Shown here piece after piece: positions 8,034 through 15,318 of a stretch of 29,266 nucleotides of DNA. The translations under genes were made by a program, and so were the position numbers. Location: positions 1 through 29,266 of the forward strand of contig JBMNUL010000011.1 in NCBI GenBank assembly GCA_050946255.1, given 5' to 3'. How positions within the stretch are numbered: the first letter of the stretch is position 1; every line of letters begins with the position of its first letter. The stretch is from JBMNUL01 sp050946255 (GTDB lineage Bacteria; Actinomycetota; Coriobacteriia; Coriobacteriales; CADBOM01). The notes below the pieces were generated by a model. The model saw only the letters and a list, made by a program, of their open reading frames with translations. It was not told the origin of the DNA and searched no databases.

Positions 8034-9251
8034 TCAGTCTCTTCTGAACAGATCCCTCGTGTAGACCTTGTCGCTCACATCAGAAAGCTCGTCGTTCCAC
8101 CTGTTGGCGATGATGATGCTCGAACGTGACTTGAGCTCGTCGAGGTCATGCGTAACCTTGCTGCCATAGAAGTCCTTGGCATCGAGCGTCGGCTCGTAGA
8201 CCAGCATCTCGACCCCGCGCCTTGCGATCCGCTTCATGACCCCCTGGATCGAAGACGACCTGAAATTGTCGGAGCCGCTCTTCATCGTGAGCCTGTAGAT
8301 GCCGACGACCGGGTCCTTCTCGCACGAGACTTTCTCGATGACGTCCGCGGCCACGAAGTCCTTGCGGGTGCGGTTGGCCTCGACGATTGCGGTTATCAGG
8401 TTCTGTGGCACATCGCTGTAGTTTGCAAGCAGCTGCTTGGTGTCCTTGGGCAGGCAGTATCCGCCATATCCGAAGGACGGGTTGTTGTAATGGGTGCCGA
8501 TGCGAGGATCTAGGCACACGCCCTTTATGATCTGCGAGGCGTCGAGCCCCCTCACCTCTGCATATGTATCGAGCTCGTTGAAGTAGGCGACACGGAGTGC
8601 CAGATACGTGTTGGCGAAGAGCTTGACGGCCTCTGCCTCGGTGGCGCGCATCAGCAGTGTCTCGATATCGTCATCCTCGGCGCCTTCCTGCAGAAGCTCC
8701 GCGAACTTCTTCGCCATGTTCTCGAGAACGCGCTGCTCGGAATCGTCTCTGCCGCCTTGCACTGGGACGCCGACGATGATCCTCGAGGGATGCAGGTTGT
8801 CGTATAGCGCCCTGCCCTCACGCAGAAATTCCGGGGAGAACAGGAACCTTCCCTTTGGATATCTCTCCGAGAGCTTTTCCGTATATCCCACGGGAACCGT
8901 GGACTTGATGACCATGACGGCAGATGGATTCGTGTCCAATACGAGCTCGACGACCTCTTCTACATGTCTGGTGTTGAAGAAATTCTTCTCGGGATCGTAA
9001 TCGGTTGGCGTGGCGATGACGACGAGCTCTGACTCCGCATATGCGGAAGCGCCATCTGTCGTGGCGCGCAGGTTCAAATCGCCCCTGGCCAGGAACTCCT
9101 CTATCTCACGGTCGGCAATCGGGGATTTCCCCTCGTTGATAAGATCGACCTTCGACTTGACCACATCCACGGCCGTGACCTCGTTGTGCTGTGAGAGAAG
9201 CACGGAGAGGGACAGCCCAACGTAACCGGTTCCCGCTACGGAAATCTTCAT
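8034..9251 (-). CDS. ugd: UDP-glucose 6-dehydrogenase
   Basis: NAD-dependent oxidation of UDP-glucose to UDP-glucuronate in the cytoplasm, supplying an acidic sugar donor. The Rossmann motif GTGYVG is at residues 7-12, IKSTVPVGYT near 115-124, FSPEFLREG at 138-146, and the catalytic cysteine is C266 in GYGGYCLPKDTKQ. The C-terminal domain has the SDNFRSS segment and a YEP motif. At 405 residues it has the short bacterial form. The start is the ATG giving MKISVAGTGYVG, with AGGAG five bases upstream, rather than an in-frame codon 18 bases earlier. It follows galU by 53 nt, so the operon makes UDP-glucose and then oxidises it. A UDP-ManNAc or GDP-mannose dehydrogenase is the alternative, less likely given galU next door. 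Confidence 0.92.
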   Translation of the reverse strand: MKISVAGTGYVGLSLSVLLSQHNEVTAVDVVKSKVDLINEGKSPIADREIEEFLARGDLNLRATTDGASAYAESELVVIATPTDYDPEKNFFNTRHVEEVVELVLDTNPSAVMVIKSTVPVGYTEKLSERYPKGRFLFSPEFLREGRALYDNLHPSRIIVGVPVQGGRDDSEQRVLENMAKKFAELLQEGAEDDDIETLLMRATEAEAVKLFANTYLALRVAYFNELDTYAEVRGLDASQIIKGVCLDPRIGTHYNNPSFGYGGYCLPKDTKQLLANYSDVPQNLITAIVEANRTRKDFVAADVIEKVSCEKDPVVGIYRLTMKSGSDNFRSSSIQGVMKRIARRGVEMLVYEPTLDAKDFYGSKVTHDLDELKSRSSIIIANRWNDELSDVSDKVYTRDLFRRD

Positions 9252-9304
9252 CTTGTCTCCTAATTGCAATCTCTGTTCACCGGTACAGGTTGTTTTCCAG
9301 AGCG

Positions 9305-10153
9305 TTAGAGCGACTCCAAAATCCCCCTGACCATCGGTGCCAGCTTCTCATCGCGAAGTGCCATCTTGATGTTGGTCTCCAACCAGCTCGAAATGGTCCC
9401 GGTATCGAACCCTTCTGTCGGGTCTATCACCAGGGCATACATCTCCTCTGTCTGGAGCACGGCATCGAGGGCATCGGTGAGCTGGATCTCCCCGCCAACC
9501 GAGGGCTTGACGTCGTGGAGGAGCTGCATGACCGTCGGGGAAAGAAGGTAGCGCCCGAAAATCGCCAAATTCGACGGGGCCTCCTCCACCGGCGGCTTCT
9601 CGACGAGCTTGTCGATTTTCCACACGTCATCCGACACCTGTGTTCCGGAGATGACACCGAACCTGTTGACCTGGCTCTCCGGCACGGGGAACACTGCAAT
9701 GACATTTGCGCCGTCGTGCTCCTCGTGGATCTTCCTCATCCTGTCGAGGATGCTGTTTCCAGGTACTATAACGTCTCCGAGCAGGATGAAGAACGGCTCG
9801 CCAGCCGCTTCTTTCTCAGCACAGAGGATGGCGTGCCCGAGTCCGAGCTGCTCGTCCTGATAGACATAGCTGACTGGAAGTCTCCCCGCCTCGTCCACGC
9901 GGTCGGCATATTCATCCTTGCCCTTGGCCCTCAGATATTCAGAGAACTTGTCATCCGGCGCGAAGTGGTTTTCCAAAGACTTCTTGTCGCGGTTGTTGAC
10001 TATTACGACCTTGTCGGCGCCTGCCGCCACAGCTTCCTCCACAACGTACTGGATGACCGGCTTGTCTAGAACCGGCAGCATCTCCTTTGGCTGAGACTTG
10101 GTAACGGGCAGGAACCTGGTTCCAAGTCCAGCTGCCGGGATAATAGCTATCAT
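9305..10153 (-). CDS. galU: UTP-glucose-1-phosphate uridylyltransferase
   Basis: Cytoplasmic enzyme making UDP-glucose from UTP and glucose 1-phosphate. The nucleotide-binding start MIAIIPAAGLGTRFLP and QPKEMLPVLDKP are exact family signatures. Further on come GLGHAILCA, a GGEIQLTDAL segment that binds the sugar nucleotide, and GFDTGT near the end. The length of 282 residues is normal. The ATG is preceded by AGGAAGGTG. It lies 29 nt after the flavin-reductase-like gene and directly before ugd, so its product is the substrate of the next enzyme. Confidence 0.96.
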   Translation of the reverse strand: MIAIIPAAGLGTRFLPVTKSQPKEMLPVLDKPVIQYVVEEAVAAGADKVVIVNNRDKKSLENHFAPDDKFSEYLRAKGKDEYADRVDEAGRLPVSYVYQDEQLGLGHAILCAEKEAAGEPFFILLGDVIVPGNSILDRMRKIHEEHDGANVIAVFPVPESQVNRFGVISGTQVSDDVWKIDKLVEKPPVEEAPSNLAIFGRYLLSPTVMQLLHDVKPSVGGEIQLTDALDAVLQTEEMYALVIDPTEGFDTGTISSWLETNIKMALRDEKLAPMVRGILESL

Positions 10154-10182
10154 GTTTCACCTTCCTGATGTCGGCGGGCAAT

Positions 10183-10689
10183 TCAGTCGTTGACCAAGAC
10201 CTTCTCGATCTCGCCAATGTACTCGTAGGACACATTGCCCTCGGCATAATGGGTGGTCTCTATCGTCTTGTCGAGAAGGCAGCTGAGGTCTATTTGCTGC
10301 ACATATAACGTTTTGCATATTAACGCAAGCTCGGCCTCCTCGTATATCTTGTCGCCATCAACGTCGAGAAGGTGCAGGGAAGTCTTGGCCAGCTTGTCCT
10401 CATCGCGTCCAGAATGCCTGCCGAGATAGATCAGGTCGTCGTGGTGGCTGGCGTCGAAGAAGCACATCGTGAAACGTCCACTCTTGTCCATGAACTCCTT
10501 GGTGTACCTGCTGGGCCTGATGTAGGCAGTGGCGACCGGCATCTGCCAAAGATGGCCAACCTGAGCCCAGGCGACCGTGAGCATGTTGGTCTTGCCCTCC
10601 CACGTGGAGGTGACCAGACTGTACCTGTCGTGCAGAGCGCTGATGAAGTTCTCGTTGCACTCGCCTATTGAAATCTGATGAAAGCCCAT
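10183..10689 (-). CDS. Flavin reductase-like domain protein
   Basis: 168 residues with the FMN-binding split-barrel fold of the flavin reductase-like family. The start resembles other members that use bound FMN: YSLVTSTWEGKTNMLTVAW, then PVATAYIRPSRYTKEF and FTMCFFDASHHDDL. Such proteins reduce flavins or carry out related NAD(P)H reactions; the substrate here is unknown. It is the first gene of the four-gene unit with galU, ugd and a glycosyltransferase. I see no obvious reason for a flavin protein in that pathway, so cotranscription may be incidental. The start ATG has GAGAGGAAA upstream. Confidence 0.8.
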   Translation of the reverse strand: MGFHQISIGECNENFISALHDRYSLVTSTWEGKTNMLTVAWAQVGHLWQMPVATAYIRPSRYTKEFMDKSGRFTMCFFDASHHDDLIYLGRHSGRDEDKLAKTSLHLLDVDGDKIYEEAELALICKTLYVQQIDLSCLLDKTIETTHYAEGNVSYEYIGEIEKVLVND

Positions 10690-10925
10690 TTCCGTTTTCC
10701 TCTCGTTAAGAATCTGTTTGGCAAGCGTTTGGAACCACCGGATACACTATGTCTTGGCACAAGCCACTCGCTGGAACCAGCTGTGCTTCGATTCCAGCTG
10801 TGTCTCTGCGCCAACCGCGTTCTGGCTCTATCCGCCTCTCGGGTCCAAGCACGATGTGGCCGTGAAGCGGCAGCTCCAATCTCGGCAACCTGGCAATAAC
10901 CACCCGGAAACCGACCTTGTACGAT

Positions 10926-10976
10926 GATAACCCATGTGCGGGAGTTATCGGGGGCAATGCCGCCAACAGACGTTGG
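10926..10976. promoter_or_regulatory. Two dyads upstream of the DNA glycosylase
   Basis: The first dyad is GATAAC (10926-10931) with GTTATC (10944-10949), a 12-base gap between them. The second is CCAAC (10963-10967) and GTTGG (10972-10976) around AGAC, nested in CCGCCA and TGGCGG. They lie just upstream of the -10 box and may be operators or transcript hairpins. Confidence 0.3.
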
Positions 10977-11002
10977 TCATGTGGCGGGGCAGAGTCTGTG
11001 TG

Positions 11003-11008
11003 TATAAT
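11003..11008 (+). promoter_or_regulatory. -10 box for the DNA glycosylase gene
   Basis: A perfect TATAAT lies 49 bases before the ATG at 11058. No good -35 box is present at 16-18 bp, so the promoter may depend on an activator or be weak. Confidence 0.4.
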
Positions 11009-11057
11009 TTGCATATGCGCTATATAGATTTATTCCGGCAGTTCAGAGGGGCAGCCT

Positions 11058-11861
11058 ATGGTTAACGTTGCAGATGAATACTTCGACCTGAACAAGATCA
11101 TGGACTCGGGTCAGTGCTTCAGGATCGTCCCGCTCGAGGACGGCAGGGTGTTGACTATGAGCGAGGGCCGAATTGTGGTGGCCTCCCAAAGAGAAGACGG
11201 GTCTTGGGACTTCGATTGCAGCCAGAAAGAGTTCGATTCCTACTGGAGGGAGTACTTCGACCTCGACAGAGACTACGAAGCATGGTTCAAGGGCATCGAC
11301 AGCCAGGACGAGTATCTGAAGAACGCAGCAGAGGCTGGCAAGGGGCTCAGGGTGGTCAACCAGAATCCATGGGAGACCCTGGTGAGCTTCATCATCTCGC
11401 AGCGCCGGTCGGTGCCTTCGATAACAACCTGTGTTGGCAAACTCTGCAGGAAGTTCGGAGAGCCGATCGGCAATGGCGAAATCGTGGCATGGTCATTCCC
11501 AGGACCCGAACGCCTTGCAAGTCTCGAGCTCGAGGACCTCGGCAGCTGCTCGATGGGATATAGGGACAAATACGTTCTGGATGCCGCGCGCAAGGTGGTG
11601 ACGGGAGAGCTCGATTTGGAAGGGCTTGCCAACGTGGGAGACCAAGAGCTGCTCGACGCCCTCATGACAGTCAATGGTGTTGGGATAAAGGTTGCGAACT
11701 GCACAGCCCTATATGGGTACCACAGGCTCGGCCTTTTCCCCGTCGACGTTTGGATCAAGAGAGTTCTAGAGACTCACTACCCAGAGGGATTCCCAATGGA
11801 GAATTACCCCGGATACTCTGGATTTTTGCAGCTGCTCATGTTCTACGAGGCAAGGCATTGA
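11058..11861 (+). CDS. OGG-type 8-oxoguanine DNA glycosylase
   Basis: Bifunctional base-excision repair enzyme expected to remove 8-oxoguanine from DNA and cut the strand. The OGG N-terminal signature FDLNKIMDSGQCFRI is at residues 9-23 and NPWETLVSFIISQ at 103-115. The helix-hairpin-helix is NGVGIKVANC at 206-215, with K211 in the place of the catalytic lysine, and FPVDVWIKR holds the catalytic aspartate D230. The segment following ISQ is RRSVPSI, where the eukaryotic and clostridial enzymes have an asparagine-rich NNN or NNR stretch. At 267 residues it is compact. ATG start with GAGGGG upstream. It stands alone on the plus strand, divergent from the polysaccharide operon. A related AlkA-like specificity cannot be excluded. 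Confidence 0.85.
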   Translation: MVNVADEYFDLNKIMDSGQCFRIVPLEDGRVLTMSEGRIVVASQREDGSWDFDCSQKEFDSYWREYFDLDRDYEAWFKGIDSQDEYLKNAAEAGKGLRVVNQNPWETLVSFIISQRRSVPSITTCVGKLCRKFGEPIGNGEIVAWSFPGPERLASLELEDLGSCSMGYRDKYVLDAARKVVTGELDLEGLANVGDQELLDALMTVNGVGIKVANCTALYGYHRLGLFPVDVWIKRVLETHYPEGFPMENYPGYSGFLQLLMFYEARH

Positions 11862-11944
11862 CGAGATAGATTCCAACAACGAGGACCGCATGTTCGATAT
11901 TCGCGCTACAGCTGCGGCGATATGCTAACATGCAATGTTGAAAG

Positions 11945-11963
11945 CGGGATATATAGCATCCCG
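11945..11963. promoter_or_regulatory. Inverted repeat upstream of the membrane protein operon
   Basis: CGGGAT (11945-11950) and ATCCCG (11958-11963) form a perfect 6-bp dyad around an AT-rich 7-base centre, 50 bases before the first gene of the three-gene operon. TTGAAA lies immediately to its left. It could be an operator at the promoter or a small hairpin; no regulator gene is adjacent. Confidence 0.3.
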
Positions 11964-12013
11964 ATTGGAAACAGGGGCTAATCGACCCAGTCCATGCAGC
12001 TCAGAAGGTCCAG

Positions 12014-12553
12014 ATGTCCAACGACAGCAGCAAAACCGAGAACTCGAAGATGTCGCAAGTGGCAGAGGTGGTGGAGAACGCCGCCATCACCGCCTACAAG
12101 CACAAGCTCGATGCGAAGATGCCAATCAGGGAGAGAGACCTTCAGCATCCCTCGAGGGCATCGCTGGTGGGCTGCGTGTGGACCAAGTTCATGCTCGGGT
12201 TAATCGTGACGCTCTTCCTCATCGGCCATACCATGGGCCTCGATGGCAGCACCCCCATGGCCAATCCGCTCTCGGCAAAAATGCTCCTCACAGACATATG
12301 TGTTGGCTGCGGAATGTTCGGCTTGGTCTCGGTCTTCACCTATTTCTACGTGAGGGTCAAGAACCAGGGAGTTGGAATACTGCTGTTCTTGGCACTTCTC
12401 GCGTTAGCGGCCATATGCTTCTTGATTTGGGAACAGTTTGCCGAAGCTGGAGGATTGCTCGTGTTCCCGATCATCGTGATCATCGTCTGCCTGATCCCCT
12501 TCGTCATGGACATCTGGGGATTGATAAAGTACGACACATTGGACCAACACTAG
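12014..12553 (+). CDS. Four-helix membrane protein of unknown function
   Basis: 179 residues that I do not recognise. A hydrophilic N-terminal half-domain of about 50 residues is followed by four predicted membrane spans at roughly 51-74, 91-113, 119-140 and 147-170. TM2 contains a CVGCGMFG segment with two cysteines. The ATG is preceded by AGAAGG at good spacing. It is the first gene of a three-gene unit, 13 nt before the DUF364 protein, so it may anchor or serve the same process. There is no transporter signature, so I assign no function. Confidence 0.7.
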   Translation: MSNDSSKTENSKMSQVAEVVENAAITAYKHKLDAKMPIRERDLQHPSRASLVGCVWTKFMLGLIVTLFLIGHTMGLDGSTPMANPLSAKMLLTDICVGCGMFGLVSVFTYFYVRVKNQGVGILLFLALLALAAICFLIWEQFAEAGGLLVFPIIVIIVCLIPFVMDIWGLIKYDTLDQH

Positions 12554-12566
12554 CGAAAGGCTTGAA

Positions 12567-13412
12567 ATGAGCTCTTGTGAAGATGGGAGCTGCCGCTTCC
12601 ACATGGCCGGCGAGTCTGTGCTTGCCTCGCCCGATACCTTTGACCACAACACCCCATGGAAGTTCTACAATCACCTCATTGAGGGCATTCCCTCAGACAT
12701 CGCAGTGACAGATTATTGCATGGGAGTGGACTGGGGTTATGTCGAAGCCGAATGCGGAATGGGCGTTGGCCACACCGTGCATGGTGGAGCAAACCACAAG
12801 TTCAACGACGATCCCCGGAAGTACGACCTCAAGAGCCTGGCGCAGCTTTCCAAATCCTGGAACTTCGAGGAGGCCAGCCTCGGCGTTGCAGCGTTGAACG
12901 CCTGGTACTCGCAGTACGACAAGATTGTGGAGCTCGGCGGAACCTTCGATGACAAGGGAGACAAGAAGAAGGACCGCGAAGAGGCTTTCGGCGCCATGCG
13001 AGAGGACTATGAGGGCAAGAACGTCACTGTCATCGGGCACTTCCCAAACGTCGTGGGCATGGCAAAGGTGGCAAACCTCACCGTGCTGGAGCGCAGTTGC
13101 AACAGCGCGCTCGACACCCCGGACCCTGCGTGCGAGTATGTGCTCCCACTCCAGGATTACGTGTTCCTCACCGGAACCACGATCACAAACAAGACCGCTC
13201 CGCGCTTGCTCGAGCTCTCCAAGAATGCGATTACCACGATGGTCGGACCGAGCACGATTCCCTCTGAGTTCCTGTTCAAATGGGATGTGAACGTGCTGGC
13301 CGGGAGCGCCGTTGTGGATCCAGAAAGTGCGAAGTTCGCTATCAAGGGCGGCTCGAAGGAGCTGTTCGAGCGCGGCATCAAGAAGTACATACTGAGAAGC
13401 CAGGGAAAGTAG
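12567..13412 (+). CDS. DUF4213/DUF364 putative heavy-metal chelation protein
   Basis: 281 residues with the two-part layout of this family. An N-terminal DUF4213-like region contains VTDYCMGVDWGYVEAECGMGVG. It is followed by a Rossmann-like DUF364 domain starting at GKNVTVIGHFPNV, with LERSC, DYVFLTGTTITNKTAPRLLE and MVGPSTIPSEFLFKWDVNVLAGS. The family is annotated as putative heavy-metal chelation from structure and gene neighbours; its activity is not settled. Cysteines are present near the N-terminus (SSCEDGSC), in CMG and in ECG. It is packed between the membrane protein and the NTPase, only 2 nt before the latter. Confidence 0.82.
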   Translation: MSSCEDGSCRFHMAGESVLASPDTFDHNTPWKFYNHLIEGIPSDIAVTDYCMGVDWGYVEAECGMGVGHTVHGGANHKFNDDPRKYDLKSLAQLSKSWNFEEASLGVAALNAWYSQYDKIVELGGTFDDKGDKKKDREEAFGAMREDYEGKNVTVIGHFPNVVGMAKVANLTVLERSCNSALDTPDPACEYVLPLQDYVFLTGTTITNKTAPRLLELSKNAITTMVGPSTIPSEFLFKWDVNVLAGSAVVDPESAKFAIKGGSKELFERGIKKYILRSQGK

Positions 13413-13414
13413 TC

Positions 13415-13960
13415 ATGCTCTCGGTGCTGACGGGCTCTCGCCAAGTGGGCAAGACCTCTTGGCTTAAGCTCCTCGTCAAGGAAATGGACGCCGAAGGCCT
13501 GTCGCTGTTCGGGTTCATCACCCCTGCGGTTTTCGAGGGGGATACCAAAACCGGCATAGACGCGATGCTGTTCCCGAGCAGGGAGACTTTCGAGTTCGCA
13601 AAATTGGCCAACGCCCATTCCGACGAGAAGAGCATGGCCCCGTTATCAGCCAAGGATCAGAACCCTCGCGCCCATTGGGATTTCTCCGATGAGGCGATGG
13701 GGAAAATCAACTCGCACCTATCATCAGTTGGCGCTGGCGACCTCGCTGGCAAGGTATTTCTGGTGGACGAGTTGGGTCCTCTTGAGATGATTCGCGGAGA
13801 AGGCATCACCGAGGCCATGCGCATCTTGGATGGCGGCCTGTTCGACAATGCAATCGTGGTAATTCGCCCCGAGCTGCTGGATGAGGCAGAACGAAGATGG
13901 GGAGCTGCTCCGGGTGGATACGAGGTCATAGATCCCGGCACCAGGCCATCGTTTCTCTAG
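13415..13960 (+). CDS. THEP1-type nucleoside-triphosphatase
   Basis: P-loop NTPase of the THEP1/NTPase_1 type, 181 residues. Walker A is GSRQVGKTS at 7-15, and the Walker B/DE motif VFLVDELGPLEM at 114-125 is the family hallmark. Members hydrolyse NTPs in vitro; the cellular role is unclear. The ATG is placed two bases after the DUF364 stop, with AGGGAAAG as ribosome-binding site lying within the end of that gene; the open frame extends 45 codons further upstream but inside DUF364. The coupling suggests the NTPase works with the DUF364 protein, perhaps as an energy or assembly partner. That is inference. Confidence 0.82.
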   Translation: MLSVLTGSRQVGKTSWLKLLVKEMDAEGLSLFGFITPAVFEGDTKTGIDAMLFPSRETFEFAKLANAHSDEKSMAPLSAKDQNPRAHWDFSDEAMGKINSHLSSVGAGDLAGKVFLVDELGPLEMIRGEGITEAMRILDGGLFDNAIVVIRPELLDEAERRWGAAPGGYEVIDPGTRPSFL

Positions 13961-14296
13961 CCACAGGCGTTGAGCATCGGCAAGCACCGACCCCGCGCGT
14001 TGAGCGTCAATTGCGGTGCGCCCATTACACCTACAGTGTCTGCCCAGCCGCAACAGGTCGTGTTCCCATCCTCAACAAAACGCCCGCTCATCCTTGAAAA
14101 ACGCTGGGCCAGCCAAAAAATGCCAAACCCGAGCTCGAAAACCAATTCGAGCCCGGGTTTGCAAAGCCCCCAATTCTACCATCCAGCGAGCCTCCCACAA
14201 GCTCGCCCGAGGAGAAATTTCCACTCCCCTTTCGACTGGCGTCAGATATTCCTGAACGCCAATTTAATTGTTACTACTAGACATCTGTCTCGTCAA
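13961..14296. other. Convergent intergenic region
   Basis: 336 bases between the ends of the NTPase gene and cydB. No gene is supported; frames crossing it are proline- and serine-rich translations without known motifs. It contains the bidirectional terminator at 14125-14160 and, at its right end, part of a short tandem repeat reaching into cydB. Confidence 0.6.
14125..14160. terminator. Bidirectional intrinsic terminator between the NTPase gene and cydB
   Basis: The left arm AAACCCG, a, GCTCGAA and the right arm TTCGAGC, c, CGGGTTT form a 15-position stem with one mismatch and a six-base AACCAA loop. On the minus strand the stem is followed closely by a run of six T, suiting cydAB. On the plus strand only a short TTT follows. 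Confidence 0.8.
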
Positions 14297-14324
14297 TCAC
14301 TCCTCAACATCTGTTTCGTCAATC
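14281..14324. repeat. 26-bp-period tandem duplication at the 3' end of cydB
   Basis: ACATCTGTCTCGTCAATC at 14281-14298 recurs with one change at 14307-14324. On the minus strand both copies encode IDETDV in different frames; the distal one is followed by TAG. The duplication appears to have shifted the end of CydB from DETDV to DETDVEE. Confidence 0.7.
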
Positions 14325-15316
14325 TTCCCGGCAAAAGTTCTGTAGACGATGAAGTGATAGATGAGAACCAGCGGAACACCTATGCACGCTATGACGGTCA
14401 TCGCCGTCAGAGCTGTCTCGCTAGACGCCGCGTTGGCAATAGTGATCGAGAGAGACGGATCTGTTGCGGGTACGATAGTTGGGAACAAGCTCGAGGCGGT
14501 GAGCATGACGAGCCCGATGCAAACGAGGCTCGAAGCCAAGAAGGTACGGGTGTCGAACTCTGCTCCCTTCCTGCCCCAAAGGAGCTGCAACACGAAGGCA
14601 ACCACGAGGACAACAACTGAAATGACCCTGACCGGCATGCCAGATGGGTCCATGCCCGGATTTGCGAACATGAAGTACACGAGGGTGGTCAGGAGGAAGA
14701 CGACGATGGTCACGACCTGCATCTTCCCACGATGCGAGACCGCCCTGGAATGCAGTTCTCCCTCGTTGGTCTTGACCGCCACCCAGGAAAGTCCCTGCGA
14801 GATGCACTGGCAAAGGCCCAGGATCCCGCAAAGCAGGGCAAAGGGATTCAGCAAGGCGAAGAACCCGCCGGTGTAATCTCCGTTGGCGTCTAGCTGAATT
14901 CCCTCTAGCACGTTTCCAATCGCCACGCCGAAAAGCAATGCCGGCAATAGACTCCCGATGAAGAACAACGCATCCCAAATCTTGGAGTTGCCATCGTCAA
15001 CGCTGCGGAAACCAATCGAGACCGCGCGCAAGATCAATCCGAAGAGAACCAGCATGATTGCCAGGTAGAAGCCTGAGAACGTGGTGGCATATGCCGGTGC
15101 GAACGCTGCGAACAGCGCACCTCCGGCGGTGAGCAGCCACACCTCGTTTCCATCCCAGACCGGGCCCACTGAGCGCCTGAGCACGGCCTTTTCCTTCTCG
15201 TTCTTTGCAAGGAACGGATAAACCACACCGATTCCCAGATCAAATCCATCGAGCACGAAGTAAACGGCGATGAGGAAGAAGATCAGCACGAACCATAGTA
15301 GCTGCAGGAACGTCAT
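14297..15316 (-). CDS. cydB: Cytochrome bd oxidase subunit II
   Basis: Membrane subunit of the quinol:oxygen oxidoreductase that reduces oxygen to water at low oxygen tension. The start FLQLLWFVLIFFLIAVYFVLDGFDLG is the family signature, and GPVWDGNEVWLL follows near residues 51-62. About eight or more hydrophobic helices run to the short charged tail ending IDETDVEE. At 339 residues the length is normal. The ATG lies 2 nt after the cydA stop, and its ribosome-binding site GGAGGTGAT is formed from the last codons of cydA, so the subunits are coupled. Confidence 0.96.
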   Translation of the reverse strand: MTFLQLLWFVLIFFLIAVYFVLDGFDLGIGVVYPFLAKNEKEKAVLRRSVGPVWDGNEVWLLTAGGALFAAFAPAYATTFSGFYLAIMLVLFGLILRAVSIGFRSVDDGNSKIWDALFFIGSLLPALLFGVAIGNVLEGIQLDANGDYTGGFFALLNPFALLCGILGLCQCISQGLSWVAVKTNEGELHSRAVSHRGKMQVVTIVVFLLTTLVYFMFANPGMDPSGMPVRVISVVVLVVAFVLQLLWGRKGAEFDTRTFLASSLVCIGLVMLTASSLFPTIVPATDPSLSITIANAASSETALTAMTVIACIGVPLVLIYHFIVYRTFAGKIDETDVEE

Positions 15317-15318
15317 GG

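Larger units (their letters stand above)
10690..11057. other. Divergent intergenic region, flavin reductase versus DNA glycosylase
   Basis: 368 bases without a credible gene. Frames covering it, such as one of about 100 residues on the minus strand, have no recognisable domain or ribosome-binding site. The right end holds a -10 box and two inverted repeats, listed separately. I found no clear minus-strand promoter. Confidence 0.5.

Noticed and set aside
10706..11014. Minus-strand open frame of 102 codons upstream of the flavin reductase
   Set aside because: No ribosome-binding site, no known domain, and it covers the dyads and -10 box of the divergent gene.
13970..14620. Plus-strand open frame of 216 codons between the NTPase gene and cydB
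   Set aside because: It runs through a terminator and antisense into cydB, with no domain or ribosome-binding site.
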